Origin: Macrotrachela quadricornifera
Taxonomy: Eukaryota > Rotifera > Eurotatoria > Philodinida > Philodinidae
Assembly (NCBI GenBank): GCA_022393335.1
Contig: JAJEKB010020941.1
Coordinates: 965,914 to 1,029,913 of the forward strand
DNA length: 64,000 bases
Direction of reading: 5' to 3'
The notes under the pieces are model-generated. The model searched no databases, was not told where the DNA came from, and saw only the letters and a list, made by a program, of their open reading frames with translations. Position numbers and translations under genes: made by a program. Positions 1 to 12,187 of the stretch are shown piece by piece; positions within the stretch are counted from its first letter, which is position 1, and every line of letters starts with the position of its first letter.

Positions 1-320
1 ATACTCCATGCATGGTTGGAAATGCTCTGTGAAAGATACCCCATGCATGGTGGGAATAGCTCTATAGCAGAGGTTCCATCTACGATGAAAAAGGTCCTAT
101 GAAAGAGGTACCACGCACGGCGAGAAGAGTTCTATGGCGAATACCTAACGCATAACAGGAACAATCCTGTTAAAGATGCCTGACGCATACCGGTAGAAGT
201 CCTGTCATAGAGATTTCAGGGGTAACAGGAAATTTTCTGTTGCAGATGGCTCAGCCACAGCGACGAACAGTCCTGTAAAAGAGATGTTATGTACAGCAGA
301 AAAAGTCGAGTGGAAGATGC
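1..320. repeat. Degenerate 35-bp minisatellite
   Basis: A phase marker of the form tctgt/cctgt/tctat recurs at 26, 61, 96, 131, 166, 201, 236 and 272, which gives a 35-bp period with about nine diverged copies. Each unit contains a GAAAGATACC-like and a CATGG/CATAACAGG-like segment. The array runs off the left edge of the window, so its full size is unknown. No coding sense is apparent. Confidence 0.8.
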
Positions 321-368
321 AAAACTTTAACCATATTCTCTTTGCAGTGGGTACCTCCTCTAGTAATA

Positions 369-1349
369 CTTATGGTATTCCAAAAGTAGTGGCGGAGGTA
401 CTTTTTTTTCTTATAGAAAGCTCAAAGAAGTTTTCATTTTTTATGAAAAGACAGAGCATCTTTCGCTCTATTTTTCTATGCTATTAGATCATTGGTCAAC
501 TAAGATCATACTAAGAAAATTTCTATAAGAACAGTTTTTGTTGAAAACTAGCTGGTAGCATTAGATCATAATGGGTGTAACACTTTTGCATTTCACTTTA
601 TTATCACTTAACATGCTATATTAAAAACACAAAATATATCACAAGATGCAGCGTGAAAAGTTCTGCAATTTATACAGAACCGTCTATTTCGTACTTGTAT
701 GTTTTCGTTTTTAAAATGGGTAAAACTTCGAGCTATCAAATTTCGTCGTCGAGCAAAGAAGATTATTTTTTCAGTAAAAGGGGATTCGTTTTCTTCTGTT
801 TCATTTTTCTATTACATGATATGTTTTATTTTAAAATAAAATTCACCACAAGATGCAGCGTGAATAGCTCTACAATTTACAAAGAACTATTACGATAAGA
901 TTCGATAGAAAAAACCGAAATCCTCTTTTACCAAAAAACAATCTCGTTTTCGCAACGTCGAAATTTGCTAGCTCGGAGTTTTGGTCATTTTGAAAACAAA
1001 AAGTGCAACTACGAAATACGTGGTTCATTATAAATTGTAGAACTTTTCACGCTGCATCTTGTGATATATTTTACTTTTTTAATATAACATATTAAGGGAC
1101 ATTACAATGAAATGTAAAAGTATAACATTTTTTATACCACACCCCTTATGATCTAAATGCTACCAGCTAGTTTTCAACAAAAACTGTTCTTATAGAAATT
1201 TTCTTGGTATGATCTTAGTTGACCAATGATCTAATAGCATAGAAAAATAGAGCGAAAGACGCTCTATCTTTTCATAAAAAATGAAAACTTCTTTAAGCTT
1301 TTCATAAGAAGAAAAAGTACCTCCGCCACTACTTTTGGAATACCTTAAG
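369..1349. mobile_element. Mariner-type long-TIR MITE (copy A)
   Basis: The left end CTTATGGTATTCCAAAAG and the right end are reverse complements. The inverted similarity continues inward for about 300 bp on each side (through CTCTATTTTTCTATGCTATT and GATGCAGCGTGAAAAG). A TA dinucleotide flanks both ends (367-368 and 1350-1351), as expected for Tc1/mariner insertions. There is no transposase ORF, so the element is non-autonomous. Related ends occur at 21378, 43327 and 52297-53240. Confidence 0.8.
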
Positions 1350-1351
1350 TA

Positions 1352-2920
1352 GATAAATGTAAGAGAAATAGTCCATCTATAAAGAATCTTCAGATAAAAA
1401 ACACATTTTCCGACTTTATTTGTATTCGAAAATGTTCGATTTTGGCTGATCCTCCTTTTCCTGAATGTTTAATTTCTATTAGATGGTTCATATACCTCAA
1501 ATGTATATAATTTATCCATATATGATACGTTATAGAATTTTGAGAGATTGCTCTTTTAAAAATACTGTTCAAAAACCAACTTTATGTAAAACTTTCTTTA
1601 AAAAATACTTCAGAAAGTATCGTAATTAGTGTCAAGACGTCCAGAAACATTTGATTTTCCTTCTTCTGTTGAAAATGTCCATTTTTTGTCAATTTTCTCT
1701 TTTTTTTTTTACGTTGAACTCTGTTATGGGTTGCCTCAAAATAATAAGAGACAGCACGAAACAAGACAAGAGCTGTTTTTGTTATGGGGTCAGAATTTAA
1801 TCTCAGAAATTTTCTTGTTAAAATTGTGGAATGGAAGTACTTGTATCGAGAATGTATATGGGCAATTTCATTTGTTAGGGACGTGACTTGACAAAATTAA
1901 AATGCTTATACCTTTGAATAACGAACTCCTATAGAGCTGATTTTTTTATGCCATAGGCATATTGAGTTACTCTAGCTGGCCTGAAAAATCCAGCTGTATA
2001 GCCATTAGTTTAGAAAAGTTATTACCAAAAAATAGCGTTAGGGACGTGACCAAAACAAGACATCGATTTTCACTGCATGCATTTCACTTTGAAAAATCTA
2101 CAGATTGAAAGAGTATATTTAAAAACGAAATAGTTCAGTCTATAGAGGACACTTAAGGCTACAAAATCTGTATTCAAAGTTTTTTCTGATCATGTTCAGA
2201 TTTTCCAAAAAGTTCAGTTTACTTTTCGTTAGGGGCGTGACAGAGTACGAATCGTTTTTTTTTTATGCTTTCATATCAATGCAAACGCTCAATCATTTAC
2301 TGAGAAATTTAGAACTCCTATTCTTCCAAGTGTGCTCTCTATTAAATCATATAAAAAAATTATTTTATGTTCTATTAAGGTTTCTAGAAAACGAGAATAG
2401 CAAGGAAGGGGTTTTAACAGAGTTTTTTAAGAAAAACCAGGCAAATTTACGTAATGTAGGAACAACTTCACTAAAACTGGTTTGCTAGTTTTTGCAAGTA
2501 CAGAAATGAAAACATAGCATACTTTTTTTGTAAACTGGAGACAATAGTTGCTATCGACGCCAAACTTTCGAGGCGTAGTTTCGAATTTTCGAAAAAATGA
2601 ATTTGTCCTATTTTTCGTGAAATTGCCCATATACAGAATAGTTAGTGTAAACTTTTGTCACAGATACAATGCAGCATCGAAGAAGAATAAAATGATTTCT
2701 AATTTCTACGACACTTTTTTTTTATTTTTGTTGATTTTCAATCAGTGGTCACCATTTCTAACAATTTCTAATACTTTGAAATGTTATTAATACTGCTCCT
2801 ATTTTCAATAAGAATTTGTATATTATTTCCTTAACTGTAGTGAAGGTCTCAACCCTAAAATTGATGGTGTGTTTGAGGGTTTGTGTGTTTGTTCGCAGGG
2901 CAGTAGTTCGATACGGTGGC
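1352..2920. other. Gene-free stretch with three GTTAGGG(A/G)CGTGAC copies
   Basis: No credible gene is seen; all ORFs are short and AT-biased. The only structure noticed is the near-identical 14-mer GTTAGGGACGTGAC or its GGGGCGTGAC variant around 1876, 2037 and 2228. These may be remnants of an old long-period tandem repeat. Confidence 0.5.
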
Positions 2921-3349
2921 TAGTGTTCTGCGTGAGCAGTGAATTCATGATCACGATCATGCGTGATCGTGATCGTGATCGTGACTGTGATCGTGAGCGA
3001 CGTACAAAACCTGGTAATCACGAATGTAATCTATACCTTCAAAATTTCACATTTTTATTCAAAATTTCGATGTTTACATTTAAATCAGAAATAAAATCTG
3101 ACATTTTATATCCTACTTTTAACAACAAGCTTTTATTTTCTTTGATTATACCAGCTATAATATTTTAGATAGATAGCTCTACTGATCAATGCTATATTTT
3201 TCTTATATATCTAATACTATATAACAATCGTGAGTTTTCGTGATAGTAATCGTGATTATGACTTGATGAAAATTCGTGGTCGTGCGTGAAAGGTACATCT
3301 CATTTCGTGATCGTGATCATGATCAAAAAACCAATCACGCAGAATACTA
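2921..3349. mobile_element. hAT-like TIR element with CGTGATC words
   Basis: The ends are TAGTGTTCTGCGTGA at the left and its near reverse complement at 3335-3349. The interior carries many copies of GTGATC/GATCAC, in a tight run at about 2955-3000 and again at 3296-3325 on the other strand. The 8 bp outside the ends (acggtggc and accatggg) match at five of eight positions, compatible with an eroded hAT-type duplication. No transposase is present. Confidence 0.6.
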
Positions 3350-3384
3350 ACCATGGGACATAAAAAAAGACTCTTGGGAGTACC

Positions 3385-3490
3385 CATAGGTCCTTAAGTG
3401 CTTTATATTGGGATAACGTTGGGTCCTCAAGTACTATATATTAGGGGTATTCTTAGATCCTCAAATACTATATATTGATAGGGTATTAGT
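3385..3490. repeat. Short tandem repeat, period about 33-34 bp
   Basis: Three copies of a unit of the form GGTCCTYAAGTRCTWTATATT start near 3388, 3420 and 3454. It is AT-rich and diverged, with no coding role visible. Confidence 0.65.
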
Positions 3491-3499
3491 CCAAATCTA

Positions 3500-5580
3500 C
3501 AGTCAAGGTACCTAGTGGATCGCCTCGATCCACGCTACTTGTGATGAAAAGTTATGAAAATAGTCATTATAGAACAAATGGTGATACTTTGTGTACTCAA
3601 ATAAAGAAAGCATGATGTCGAATAAAAGTCTATAAGATTTTTTCATTGAACATCTTATGAGGATGAGTCTTTCAATAACCGAAAGTCTCAGACTGACTGC
3701 AGATACTATCGTATAAAGTGAGAGATATCTGGTAGAAGTACCCACCCTATAAATTCTTAGAAGTGTTCTCTTTAATTTTTTTCTGATTTTCGTGAATATC
3801 AATCGTATTAAAATGGTTCCTAATACTGTAAATTACTTTGTTTCTCTTTGGCTTCCACCAAGATTACTCTCTGTAGAGTTCGACAGCTCGAAAAATTACC
3901 TGGAACCACAAGAAAAGCTTTGACTTCAGTTTCAGTTACCAAAAACGAAAGCCATTAGCACAATCCTATGGGATTAAAATGTGAGACAAGAACAAACTAC
4001 TCACATCGTAAACTAGAAATTTATTAATGTCTCTGTCAAGATTAGTGATGACAAAAAAGGAAGATTGCTCCGATATTTGTCTCAGTCTGAAACGGATGGA
4101 TGGCATTACTAAGGTGTTTGCCACATCTGTAATGTGTCATTGCTAAGTTTTGATGTTGGTCATGACATGTGCGCGGACCGAGGATCCAATTTTTTACTTC
4201 TATACTTTAACATTTCTTTTAGATTGTCATTCACAAAAAAGTGGTACTGATTCAAACTGTGAGATATGATTTGGAATCGAAACTCTAAAATCATCAGATA
4301 GATACGTCAATTGTAAATCTATTTTGAAAAATTCTCATTCTGTTATTCTTGAAATCAAAGATATTACGCATTTTATTATTTAAAACAAACAACGTTAAAT
4401 ATCTATATTGACGTTTTTACTCACAAAAGTGAGAAAAGTAAGAATTCTTTAAATAGATTGACAGATTTTTGCATCTATTTGATGATTTAACGGTTTCAGT
4501 TTTTTAGCGATTTCAAAAAATTTTCTCCACGGTTTTGCCTCTGATTTCGATTTAGTTTTTCATTACATTTTTTTTCAAACTGCCAAACTTTAGTTATTTT
4601 ATGTCTTTTTTTTCTTTTCTACCAGAGATGAGCATACAACAGGATCGGAAAAGTTCTTCTACAACTCATCCTTATTTTCCAAAGATATCTTATAATATTA
4701 GAGTCTGAAATAGAACATTGAATTAGAGTACAACTTCAAGCGAAATAAATTTTTTTCTAAAATCGACAACGTTAAAAAATTCAAGATCGAGGAAGGGTAG
4801 GAAAAGTTTATTTTGAAGTGAGATAAGAGAGTAAGCAGTCCTGTTTCGTATTTCGGCAAGAAAAGATTTGTTAAAATATGAATGTCAGAAGATGAATACA
4901 AGCTTGAATCATTGCAGTGGAACAATGAGAGATAGATAAATATACTTGTGAAACCTGAAACTTGAAGTTTCGAGTTTAACATGTATAGAAGTTTTAAGCA
5001 TTACTTGAAGTAATTTAACATCATTATCTCAATTAGTTCTATAATAATTATACAGTACTTTATTGTGGATGCTATCATTTTTTAAAATTACCTTATATTA
5101 TTGATAAGTTGAATATAACTAATCGATAACAATATAAATTTAAAAAGAAGGATTTTATATACAAGTAATACTTTATCAGAATGACTGCCGTTCTTTTACG
5201 ACTTTCCAACATAGCAATGTGACGAGATAAGCTGCATATATATGTCTGTTACTCATACGATGACCTTGCTGCGTTATAGTCATATTTACTCCTTCTCAAC
5301 AAATAAGATGCTAACAGATGGCGTTCGTTACCGACGAAATATATTTAAGACTTGTATATGTTCGTTGAAGATCGATGGCATTTCATATTTTTCGTCAATT
5401 CTTTTATTGTCAATGCGGTATTGTTCAGTTGCATTAGTGATATTTGCAATAAGATCAAAGAATAAGTGTTGAAAAAGGTATCTATAGAAAAACTACGCAA
5501 TTAATATACGACATTATTATAATTTAAGCCGACTAATCATTCCATAGAGTTCTATGAAAAGTTGATAACTTTAATAAAAA
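3500..5580. other. Intergenic, no gene recognised
   Basis: ORFs up to 96 codons (for example 3512-3802 minus) show no recognisable domain or gene-like splice structure. A small perfect hairpin, GTGGATCG-CCT-CGATCCAC, lies near 3511-3530. Nothing else could be supported. Confidence 0.5.
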
Positions 5581-7039
5581 TGAAAGGAGGGGGGCGTATA
5601 AGAAGGCAGATCGGCCCACTAAGATTTTCTTGACGAATCCTATTGAATCATATATCAATTGAAAGAACATGTTAAAACTAACATTTTAATACTATTTTCA
5701 TGGTGTATTAATCGAATTTTCGAAACAAAAACATAATAACAAAGTACCTCATTTTTGGTCATTGATCCAGTACTCGACCCTGTCATGGTCGACTCAGTTT
5801 AACACTAAAGTGATAAGAAAAAATTGTTGTAAAATTAAATACTTTATAGCTTTTTGATAGGGCTTCCATCGTATATATGAATCAATAATTGATTATTTGA
5901 TTCAGTAGGAAAGCGGTCTCATATACAGTGATGCATTGTTGATATAGGTCCTATATTTCTCATCGACTTTTGTCTTTCACAAAATATTTTGTTGTGAAAG
6001 TCAATGCGGCCAAATTTCTAGTATTTCTCATTTGATAGCCCTTTTCAAAAGCTACAAAACTGTATATTCTCTAAAGTCTCAAAAATATGGCCACTAGAAA
6101 AATTCCTAACCACATTGTGCTCGAGGTATGAATTTTTCATGTTTTTGCCTGTTTTTGACTAATAATGAGCCTTTTCTGTTAATAAAGTCCTTGAATAAGT
6201 TTAAACTAATATCAGATTCGAACTCAGCATCGAAAACTGAATCGATTCATATATATTTCAACTATGTTTGAAAAACTTCATTTTTCTCGAAAAATTCACG
6301 GTACGCCCCCTCAGGATATTCCAAAAAAATGAAGAAAAATGCAAAGTCTTAGACATAGCTGAAACATACATGAATCGATTCAGTTTTCGATGCTGAGTTC
6401 GAATCTGATATTAGTTTGGACTTATTTAAGGACTTTATTAACAGAAAAGGCTCATTATTAGTTAAAAACAGGTAAAATCATGAAAAAATCATACCCCGAG
6501 CACAAAGCGACTAGGAATTTTTCTAGTGGCCATATTTTTGAGACTTTAGAGAATATACAGTTTTGTAGCTTTTGAAAAGGGCTATCAAATGAGAAATACT
6601 AGAAATTTGGCCGCATTGACTTTTACAACAAAATATTTTGTGAAAGACAAAAGTCGATGAGAAATATAGGACCTATATCAACAATGCATCACTGTATATG
6701 AGACCGCTTTCCTACTGAATCAAATAATCAATTATTGATTCATATATACGATGGAAGCCCTATCAAAAAGCTATAAAGTATTTAATTTTACAACAATTTT
6801 TTCTTATCACTTTAGTGTTAAACTGAGTCGACCATGACAGGGTCGAGTACTGGATCAATGACCAAAAATGAGGTACTTTGTTATTATGTTTTTGTTTCGA
6901 AAATTCGATTAATATACCACGAAAATAGTATCAAAATGTTAGTTTTAACATGTTCTTTTAATTGATATATGATTCAATAGGATTCGTCAAGAAAATCTTA
7001 GTGGGCCGATCTGCCTTCTTATACGCCCTCCTCCTTTCA
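5581..7039. mobile_element. 1.46-kb foldback element (near-perfect palindrome)
   Basis: The sequence from 5581 (TGAAAGGAGGGGGGCGTATA) to about 6298 reappears as its reverse complement from about 6322 to 7039, with only scattered mismatches and small indels. That gives two arms of roughly 720 bp around a loop of about 25-60 bp that includes GTACGCCCCC. No transposase ORF is present. The flanks share only A-runs, so the target duplication is unclear. It is probably a foldback/MITE element; the high arm identity suggests recent formation or arm-to-arm conversion. Confidence 0.85.
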
Positions 7040-7895
7040 AAAACTCAGGAATTTATACATAATTTTGACGTTGATGTGCGCTGCACGATAAGGCTTGACG
7101 AATCTGATCGATTGTCATGATCAACTCTAGTTTGAACCGTTCATAGTCTTGAAAATCCAAAGATTTTTAAAAATACCATCGTGGCAGCAGCAGATTGTCA
7201 AGTCCAATGAATGTCTCTGTTCAAATATAACGAAAAACACACCAATCGAAAACGTACCATATTACATAGCAAAGTTTTTTGTCTAATATATTTTTATTGT
7301 GTTTTCCTAAAAATTTCTATAAAGAAAAGTGAAACATCACATTGAAAAATGTCAAGGAAAACTATAGATGTTGAAACCAATTTGTGAATATGTTTTGTTC
7401 TCATAGGAGACTTCTCAGCAATGATGAAATTAATTATCTCTCCGTTTTTGCTAACAATAATCAAACGTAATGCCATCTAATCAGCTAATCACAACCAAAA
7501 TATAATTATAAAGCTAGTTAAAATTACCTTGTCCATAACTGTAAACTATCTTATCGCGTTTATTAACACGAAAGATAGCTATTGGCATATATATACAGGT
7601 ATTTGCAAAACAAAACTTGCAGAACTTCTTCGACAGATATTATTTACTATATGAGTGTTTTTCGGATTCTTTTGTAGTGTGATGGATAGCTCCTGACGAA
7701 TACTACACGGCACTATAATTTGATGTTCGACCTGTACACTTATAGAAGAAAAATAAGACAAATATCTCTTTTTCTCCGACGCAAGAAAAAACATTATTAT
7801 CGAAAAATCAACATTTTCGACTTTTTCATCTGAAAAATGTTGGAGTTCATCAATTGTATTTTTGATAGGTAATGGCCAGTAATGTCAAATATCAT
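7040..7895. other. Intergenic, no gene recognised
   Basis: AT-rich sequence between the palindrome and the Tc1 relic. The ORFs here (for example 7294-7476 and 7579-7794 minus) have no recognisable features. Confidence 0.4.
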
Positions 7896-7898
7896 AAT

Positions 7899-8715
7899 TC
7901 AATATTTTATTCGTTCACATTTACATTCAATAAGAGACAAGCATCTATTTTTCATCGATATTAGACAATTTTTTACAGTATCAATATCAATATTTTTAAA
8001 TTCTTCTACTAAACAAAGTTCAAGTTCATCAATATTCGAAGGTTTTCTTTTTTCAACATTACGTTTAACAATCGACCATAAATTTTCTATGGAATTAACA
8101 TCCGGGCTATTAGAGGGCCACTCCTATAACTGTGGTATATTTTTCTCAATAAACTCTTGACAAATATTACTCGTGTGTTTGGGGTCATTGTCGTGCTGTA
8201 GACGCCAATTTCGACGAAATTGTCCTTAAAAAAGAAATAAACGAATGATATATTTGTCTTTTTAGTACTTACGTCCAACAGCAGGAAGAAGATAGTTTTT
8301 AAGTATATAAGCATAATATGGACCATCAAGATTACATCGAAATGTATGACAACTCAATACACCTTTCATACTTATTGCACCTCAAACATGAACTTTTTGA
8401 CGATTTTTAGGTGCAACTTTTAATTCATCATTAGAATTTTTTGTCCAACGACGAACAGTATTTCGCAAAAGTTGATAAGAAGATTCATCAGTAAATATTG
8501 TATGTGTAAAATCATCATCTTTATAATCTTTAGCCCACTGAATGTGTCGTCGTTTTTGATCAACTGTTAACATATGAGTAGTACGTGGTAAAACATTTCT
8601 ATAACCATATTCATGGAGATGGCGACTTATTGTTGATGTAGATACTGATTTTCGGTAGTTTTTCGATAATTTTTCTTGTATTTCTTTATCAGAAAGGAAA
8701 GAAATTACGCTTTTA
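7899..8715 (-). pseudogene. Tc1-like transposase pseudogene with a short intron
   Basis: Read on the minus strand, conceptual translation gives Tc1-family landmarks: an HTH-like start (SDKEIQEKLSK, TSTISRHLHEYGY), the first catalytic Asp in FTDESSYQ, the second in HDNDPKHTS, and a final acidic region PSNSPDVNSIENLW. The N-terminal DNA-binding part is missing. Two in-frame stops interrupt it, after KVHV and before EWPSN. Between PAVG and the HDN motif lies a 48-nt insert (8225-8272) with GTAAGT at its start and TTTTTTAAG at its end; removing it restores the frame. Transposases cut and rejoin element ends; this copy is inactive. Confidence 0.85.
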
Positions 8716-9204
8716 TATGCTCAATGTATAGTATATCTATCGATGATTCATCAGTAAAAGAATGGACCGTCTAATTGCTTCTAACGACTAGAAAAGCGTT
8801 TAAAAGAAATATTGAATTTTGTGCAAGTGTTTTTACAAACACCTGTACATCAAAGTTTTCGATCTTTTTTCTATACTCCAAAACATTCTGTAATCACATA
8901 ATGATAACAATGTCAGCTGGTAGTTCGGATCCTTTCTTAATCTTTAGACAATTTATCTCAAATACAAATGACCATAATTGAAATCATTAGAATTTACTTC
9001 TTCGATTAAATCGTCTCAATACTATACAAGTAGCGCTCATCCTACGAATTCGCTGACCCTTTTCTGAAAGAAAATTTAGTGTGATTATCATTCAAAATAA
9101 TTTTCATTTAAATTATCTTATATCTCAATCTCCTCGATTGCATGAAAGCTACGAAAAGAACATCCACTCTAGCGATGATCGTTTTCTGGAAATATTTGTA
9201 TATA

Positions 9205-10158
9205 CAGGGTGTTCAAAAACCTTTACGCCCCCCAGGTTCGACCTTAAGGTAAAATAATTTCATTAAGTATTTTATATCAAATTGAAGCCCGTAAAAAACT
9301 GCATTTATTGGTACTAAATAGTAATGGTTATGAAGACCTTTTAATGTTAAACTGACGAGATTTTCAGAAATTCGATATGTTTTTTAGTGTAGAAAAATAA
9401 GTTGCCAGTAATGCAAATACGAAATAAAACATTTTTCTTAGATATGTTTACATGATTTGATAGAGCTCGGTGAGATTTACAAAACTATATGTTTCGAAAA
9501 TACATTGAGCCATCTTTTTGTGATAAAAAATTCGAAAAACTACACGAAAATCCTAAAAAAGTGTCAAAAAATTCATATTTTTTCACATGGAAAAGAAATA
9601 TCCAACTTTTTCAATAATATTAGTTTTTTCATTACTTATGTTAGCTCAGGCACTTTTAAATGGACTCGTTCGATGCCGCGTGAAAAATTGCATCGAATGA
9701 GCACATTTCGAAACGTCTAAGACAGGAAAAAATCAATAAAACTTAATTTTATTGAAAAATCGAGTGTTTTTTTCATATGAAAAAATATGAATTTTTTGAC
9801 ACTTTTTTAGGATTTTCGTGTAGTTTTTCGAATTTTTTATCACAAAAAGATGGCTCAATGTATTTTCGAAACATATAGTTTTGTAAATCTCACCGAGCTC
9901 TATCAAATCATGTAAACATATCTAAGAAAAATGTTTTATTTCGTATTTGCATTACTGGCAACTTATTTTTCTACACTAAAAAACATATCGAATTTCTGAA
10001 AATCTCGTCAGTTTAACATTAAAAGGTCTTCACAACCATTACTATTTAGTACCAATAAATGCAGTTTTTTACGGGCTTCAATTTGATATAAAATACTTAA
10101 TGAAATTATTCCACCTTAAGGTCGAACCTGGGGGGCGTAAAGGTTTTTGAACACCCTG
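9205..10158. mobile_element. Mariner-type MITE, TIR CAGGGTGTTCAAAAA
   Basis: The ends CAGGGTGTTCAAAAACCTTT and the reverse complement are flanked by TA (9203-9204, 10159-10160). Inverted arms run 9205-9590 and 9771-10158 with very few mismatches, around a unique centre of about 180 bp. No transposase is present. The terminal CAGGGTGTTC is typical of Tc1/mariner ends. ORFs within it are by-products of the palindrome. Confidence 0.9.
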
Positions 10159-10529
10159 TAGATTCAAATATAAATGACAAGAACCTTAATTGTGAGTTTT
10201 TTGTCTTCGATTGAGATTGATTAAGTCTAATACAGATTTTTGACCATATTCAATGGTTTGAAAAGTCATCTTTTCTAATCCTAAACTCTGACTTGTTTGA
10301 ACAAAACGGAGAAACAAACATTCATGTATCTTTAAGTGTAATATTGATTGCTATATGACTGTTTATTTAAGAAAACGAAATTAGATAAAGTTCAGATGTT
10401 TCAGTTTGTTCATCAAGTTCAATAGCATGGCCAAGTGAAAATCACTTCAAACCGCAATTCCATGAAAAAATATATCTTTTTTTCAAACTACACTGAAAAA
10501 AAAAATAGGAGACTTACCGAACTTTAAAG

Positions 10530-11170
10530 GCTTGGCACAGTTCTACGAAACGATTTTAAGTTCTGTGGCATACAAATCGTTTCGTAGTTATTATCAAGAA
10601 TCTTTTCAAGTTCTGAAAATTGCAAAAGGTTCCGAAGTTTGTTTACGAAACTCTCTAGAAGTTCCGTGCGCCATGTACTGAACTTTCGGTAGTTCCGGAT
10701 ATATTCTACGAAACCAACCATAGTTTCGTAAATGCTCTAATAGTTCTGGATATGTTGTACGAAACTAGTTATGACTCCGTAAAAGATATAGTGAACTAAT
10801 ACATCATTTACAAAACTACGAAAAGTTTCGTACGGTGTACGCAGAACCTTTTCATATTCTACGAAGCCACTGATAGTTTCGTGAAACAATTAAAGGTTCC
10901 GTATATCTTATACGAACCTATCGAAAGTTTCGTAAAACATCAAAAGGTTCAGCTTACATTGTACGAAACTGTTCATAGTTTCCTAATGATGCAATAGTTC
11001 GGTATATCTTTTGCGAAGCCATAGCTAGTTTTGTACAATGTACTCGGAACTATTACAGCACTTACAAAACAATGAATGACTTTATGGAACTTATACGAAA
11101 CTGCCGAAAGTTCAGTACATGATACACAGAACTTCTCAAGGGTTTCTTAAAAAGCTTCGAAACTCTATTC
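10530..11170. repeat. About 51-bp repeat of TACGAAAC...GTTTCGTA units
   Basis: Units such as TACGAAACYANNNATAGTTTCGT followed by a TAGTTCYGGATAT-like tail start near 10703, 10754, 10861, 10912, 10963 and 11013, giving a period of 50-54 bp. Within each unit the two half-words are inverted, so every copy can form a small hairpin. A related block with the same words occurs at 12205-12480. Confidence 0.65.
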
Positions 11171-11459
11171 AATTCTCGGGCTGGGGATGAGAATTTGTAT
11201 GAAAATTTACAAAACAATTTTCATGCCACGAAAATTAAAATTGTTTCGTAAAATAGTGTCAAATCTTCAAAGTTCGGTAGAACACCTGTTTTTTTTACAG
11301 TGTGAGATAGCCCTCAAAAAGTTACTAATGGTACTCCAAGTTAGCCCTCAAAAAATTATTTATAGTATCTTTAAGGATGCGTTAAAAGTTTACGGAACCT
11401 TTTCTTCCACTACTCATTCACCGTTTTTTTTGCCGGTGCAGGTTATATATATACGAATG

Positions 11460-11990
11460 AATTCGTGAAAAATCATCATCATATAGAAGATGTTTTAAGA
11501 TTAACTATTTGTGCGAATTTCTTGCTATATTGTGGAAGACATCCGCACATCCAAATGCACATAATCAAGTAAGGACTTTTTTGATAAACTAGTATCTTAA
11601 TGAATTAATTAAGTAATTGTAGATAGTTTTAGGTTCGGTGACAGCACTGCCGAACCCAATATTTTCAGAAATCCTACAAGTTAATCAGTAAGTTTATTGT
11701 ATTAAAATAAATGAACTTCTTTTCTGTTACAGATTGACTGCAATATGGGACTCGTAGATACATTTATCATCTAATCCAAATTAACTCGTGTTTTATTTCA
11801 AAAGCATCTTTGTACCAAATTATGGGTAAGTTTCACTGTTGAAAATAAACATATTTGTTTTCTCTATTTAGATCGACTTATATATGAGCTGTATGAGTAA
11901 GTTTATTTTATTATATAAAATGAATTGATTTGCTCTTTATTGTAGATTAATTCGGAAAACTATTTGGCGATTAGGTGTTATTTTTAACTA
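11460..11990 (+). other. Spliced-looking, non-coding gene remnant with four tiny introns
   Basis: Four intervals look like canonical introns: 11569-11622 (54 nt), 11688-11732 (45 nt), 11826-11871 (46 nt) and 11897-11945 (49 nt). All begin GTAAG and end AG after a pyrimidine-rich stretch. The exons between them are 65, 93 and 25 nt. The 93-nt exon has stops in all three frames, so this is not an intact protein gene. It could be a decayed gene, UTR exons or a spliced non-coding RNA. Introns 2 to 4 resemble each other (GTAAGTTTATT... or GTAAGTTTCAC...), suggesting duplication of an exon-intron unit. Confidence 0.4.
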
Positions 11991-12187
11991 ATGATGGAAA
12001 CAGCTTCAGAGGTATTGAACCAGTTTAGTTTTCATCTTGCATTCATAAGTTGATCTTATTTAGATATGAAAAGGTACATAGAATTTGTGTACGAATTCTA
12101 TGTAGATTTTCAGATATAAATAAGATCGATTTAGGGATGCAAGGTGGAAGCTAAACTGCTTCAATACCTCTGAAGCTGCTTCCATCA
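11991..12187. mobile_element. Small palindromic MITE
   Basis: ATGATGGAAACAGCTTCAGA at the left matches the reverse complement of the right end (TCTGAAGCTGCTTCCATCAT). The inverted similarity extends about 90 bp per arm around a short loop near 12085-12100. There is no ORF. It lies inside the composite TIR element. Confidence 0.75.

Noticed and set aside
2955..3000. CGTGAT run as a CRISPR-like array or telomeric repeat
   Set aside because: There are no spacers, the unit is a 6-mer inside a TIR element, and it does not match any telomere repeat I know.
3512..3802. 96-codon basic minus-strand ORF
   Set aside because: No recognisable family, no introns and unremarkable composition for AT-rich non-coding DNA.
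9457..9720. 87-codon plus-strand ORF
   Set aside because: It lies within an inverted arm and the centre of the MITE 9205-10158; the arm's complement shows the same sequence without coding constraint.
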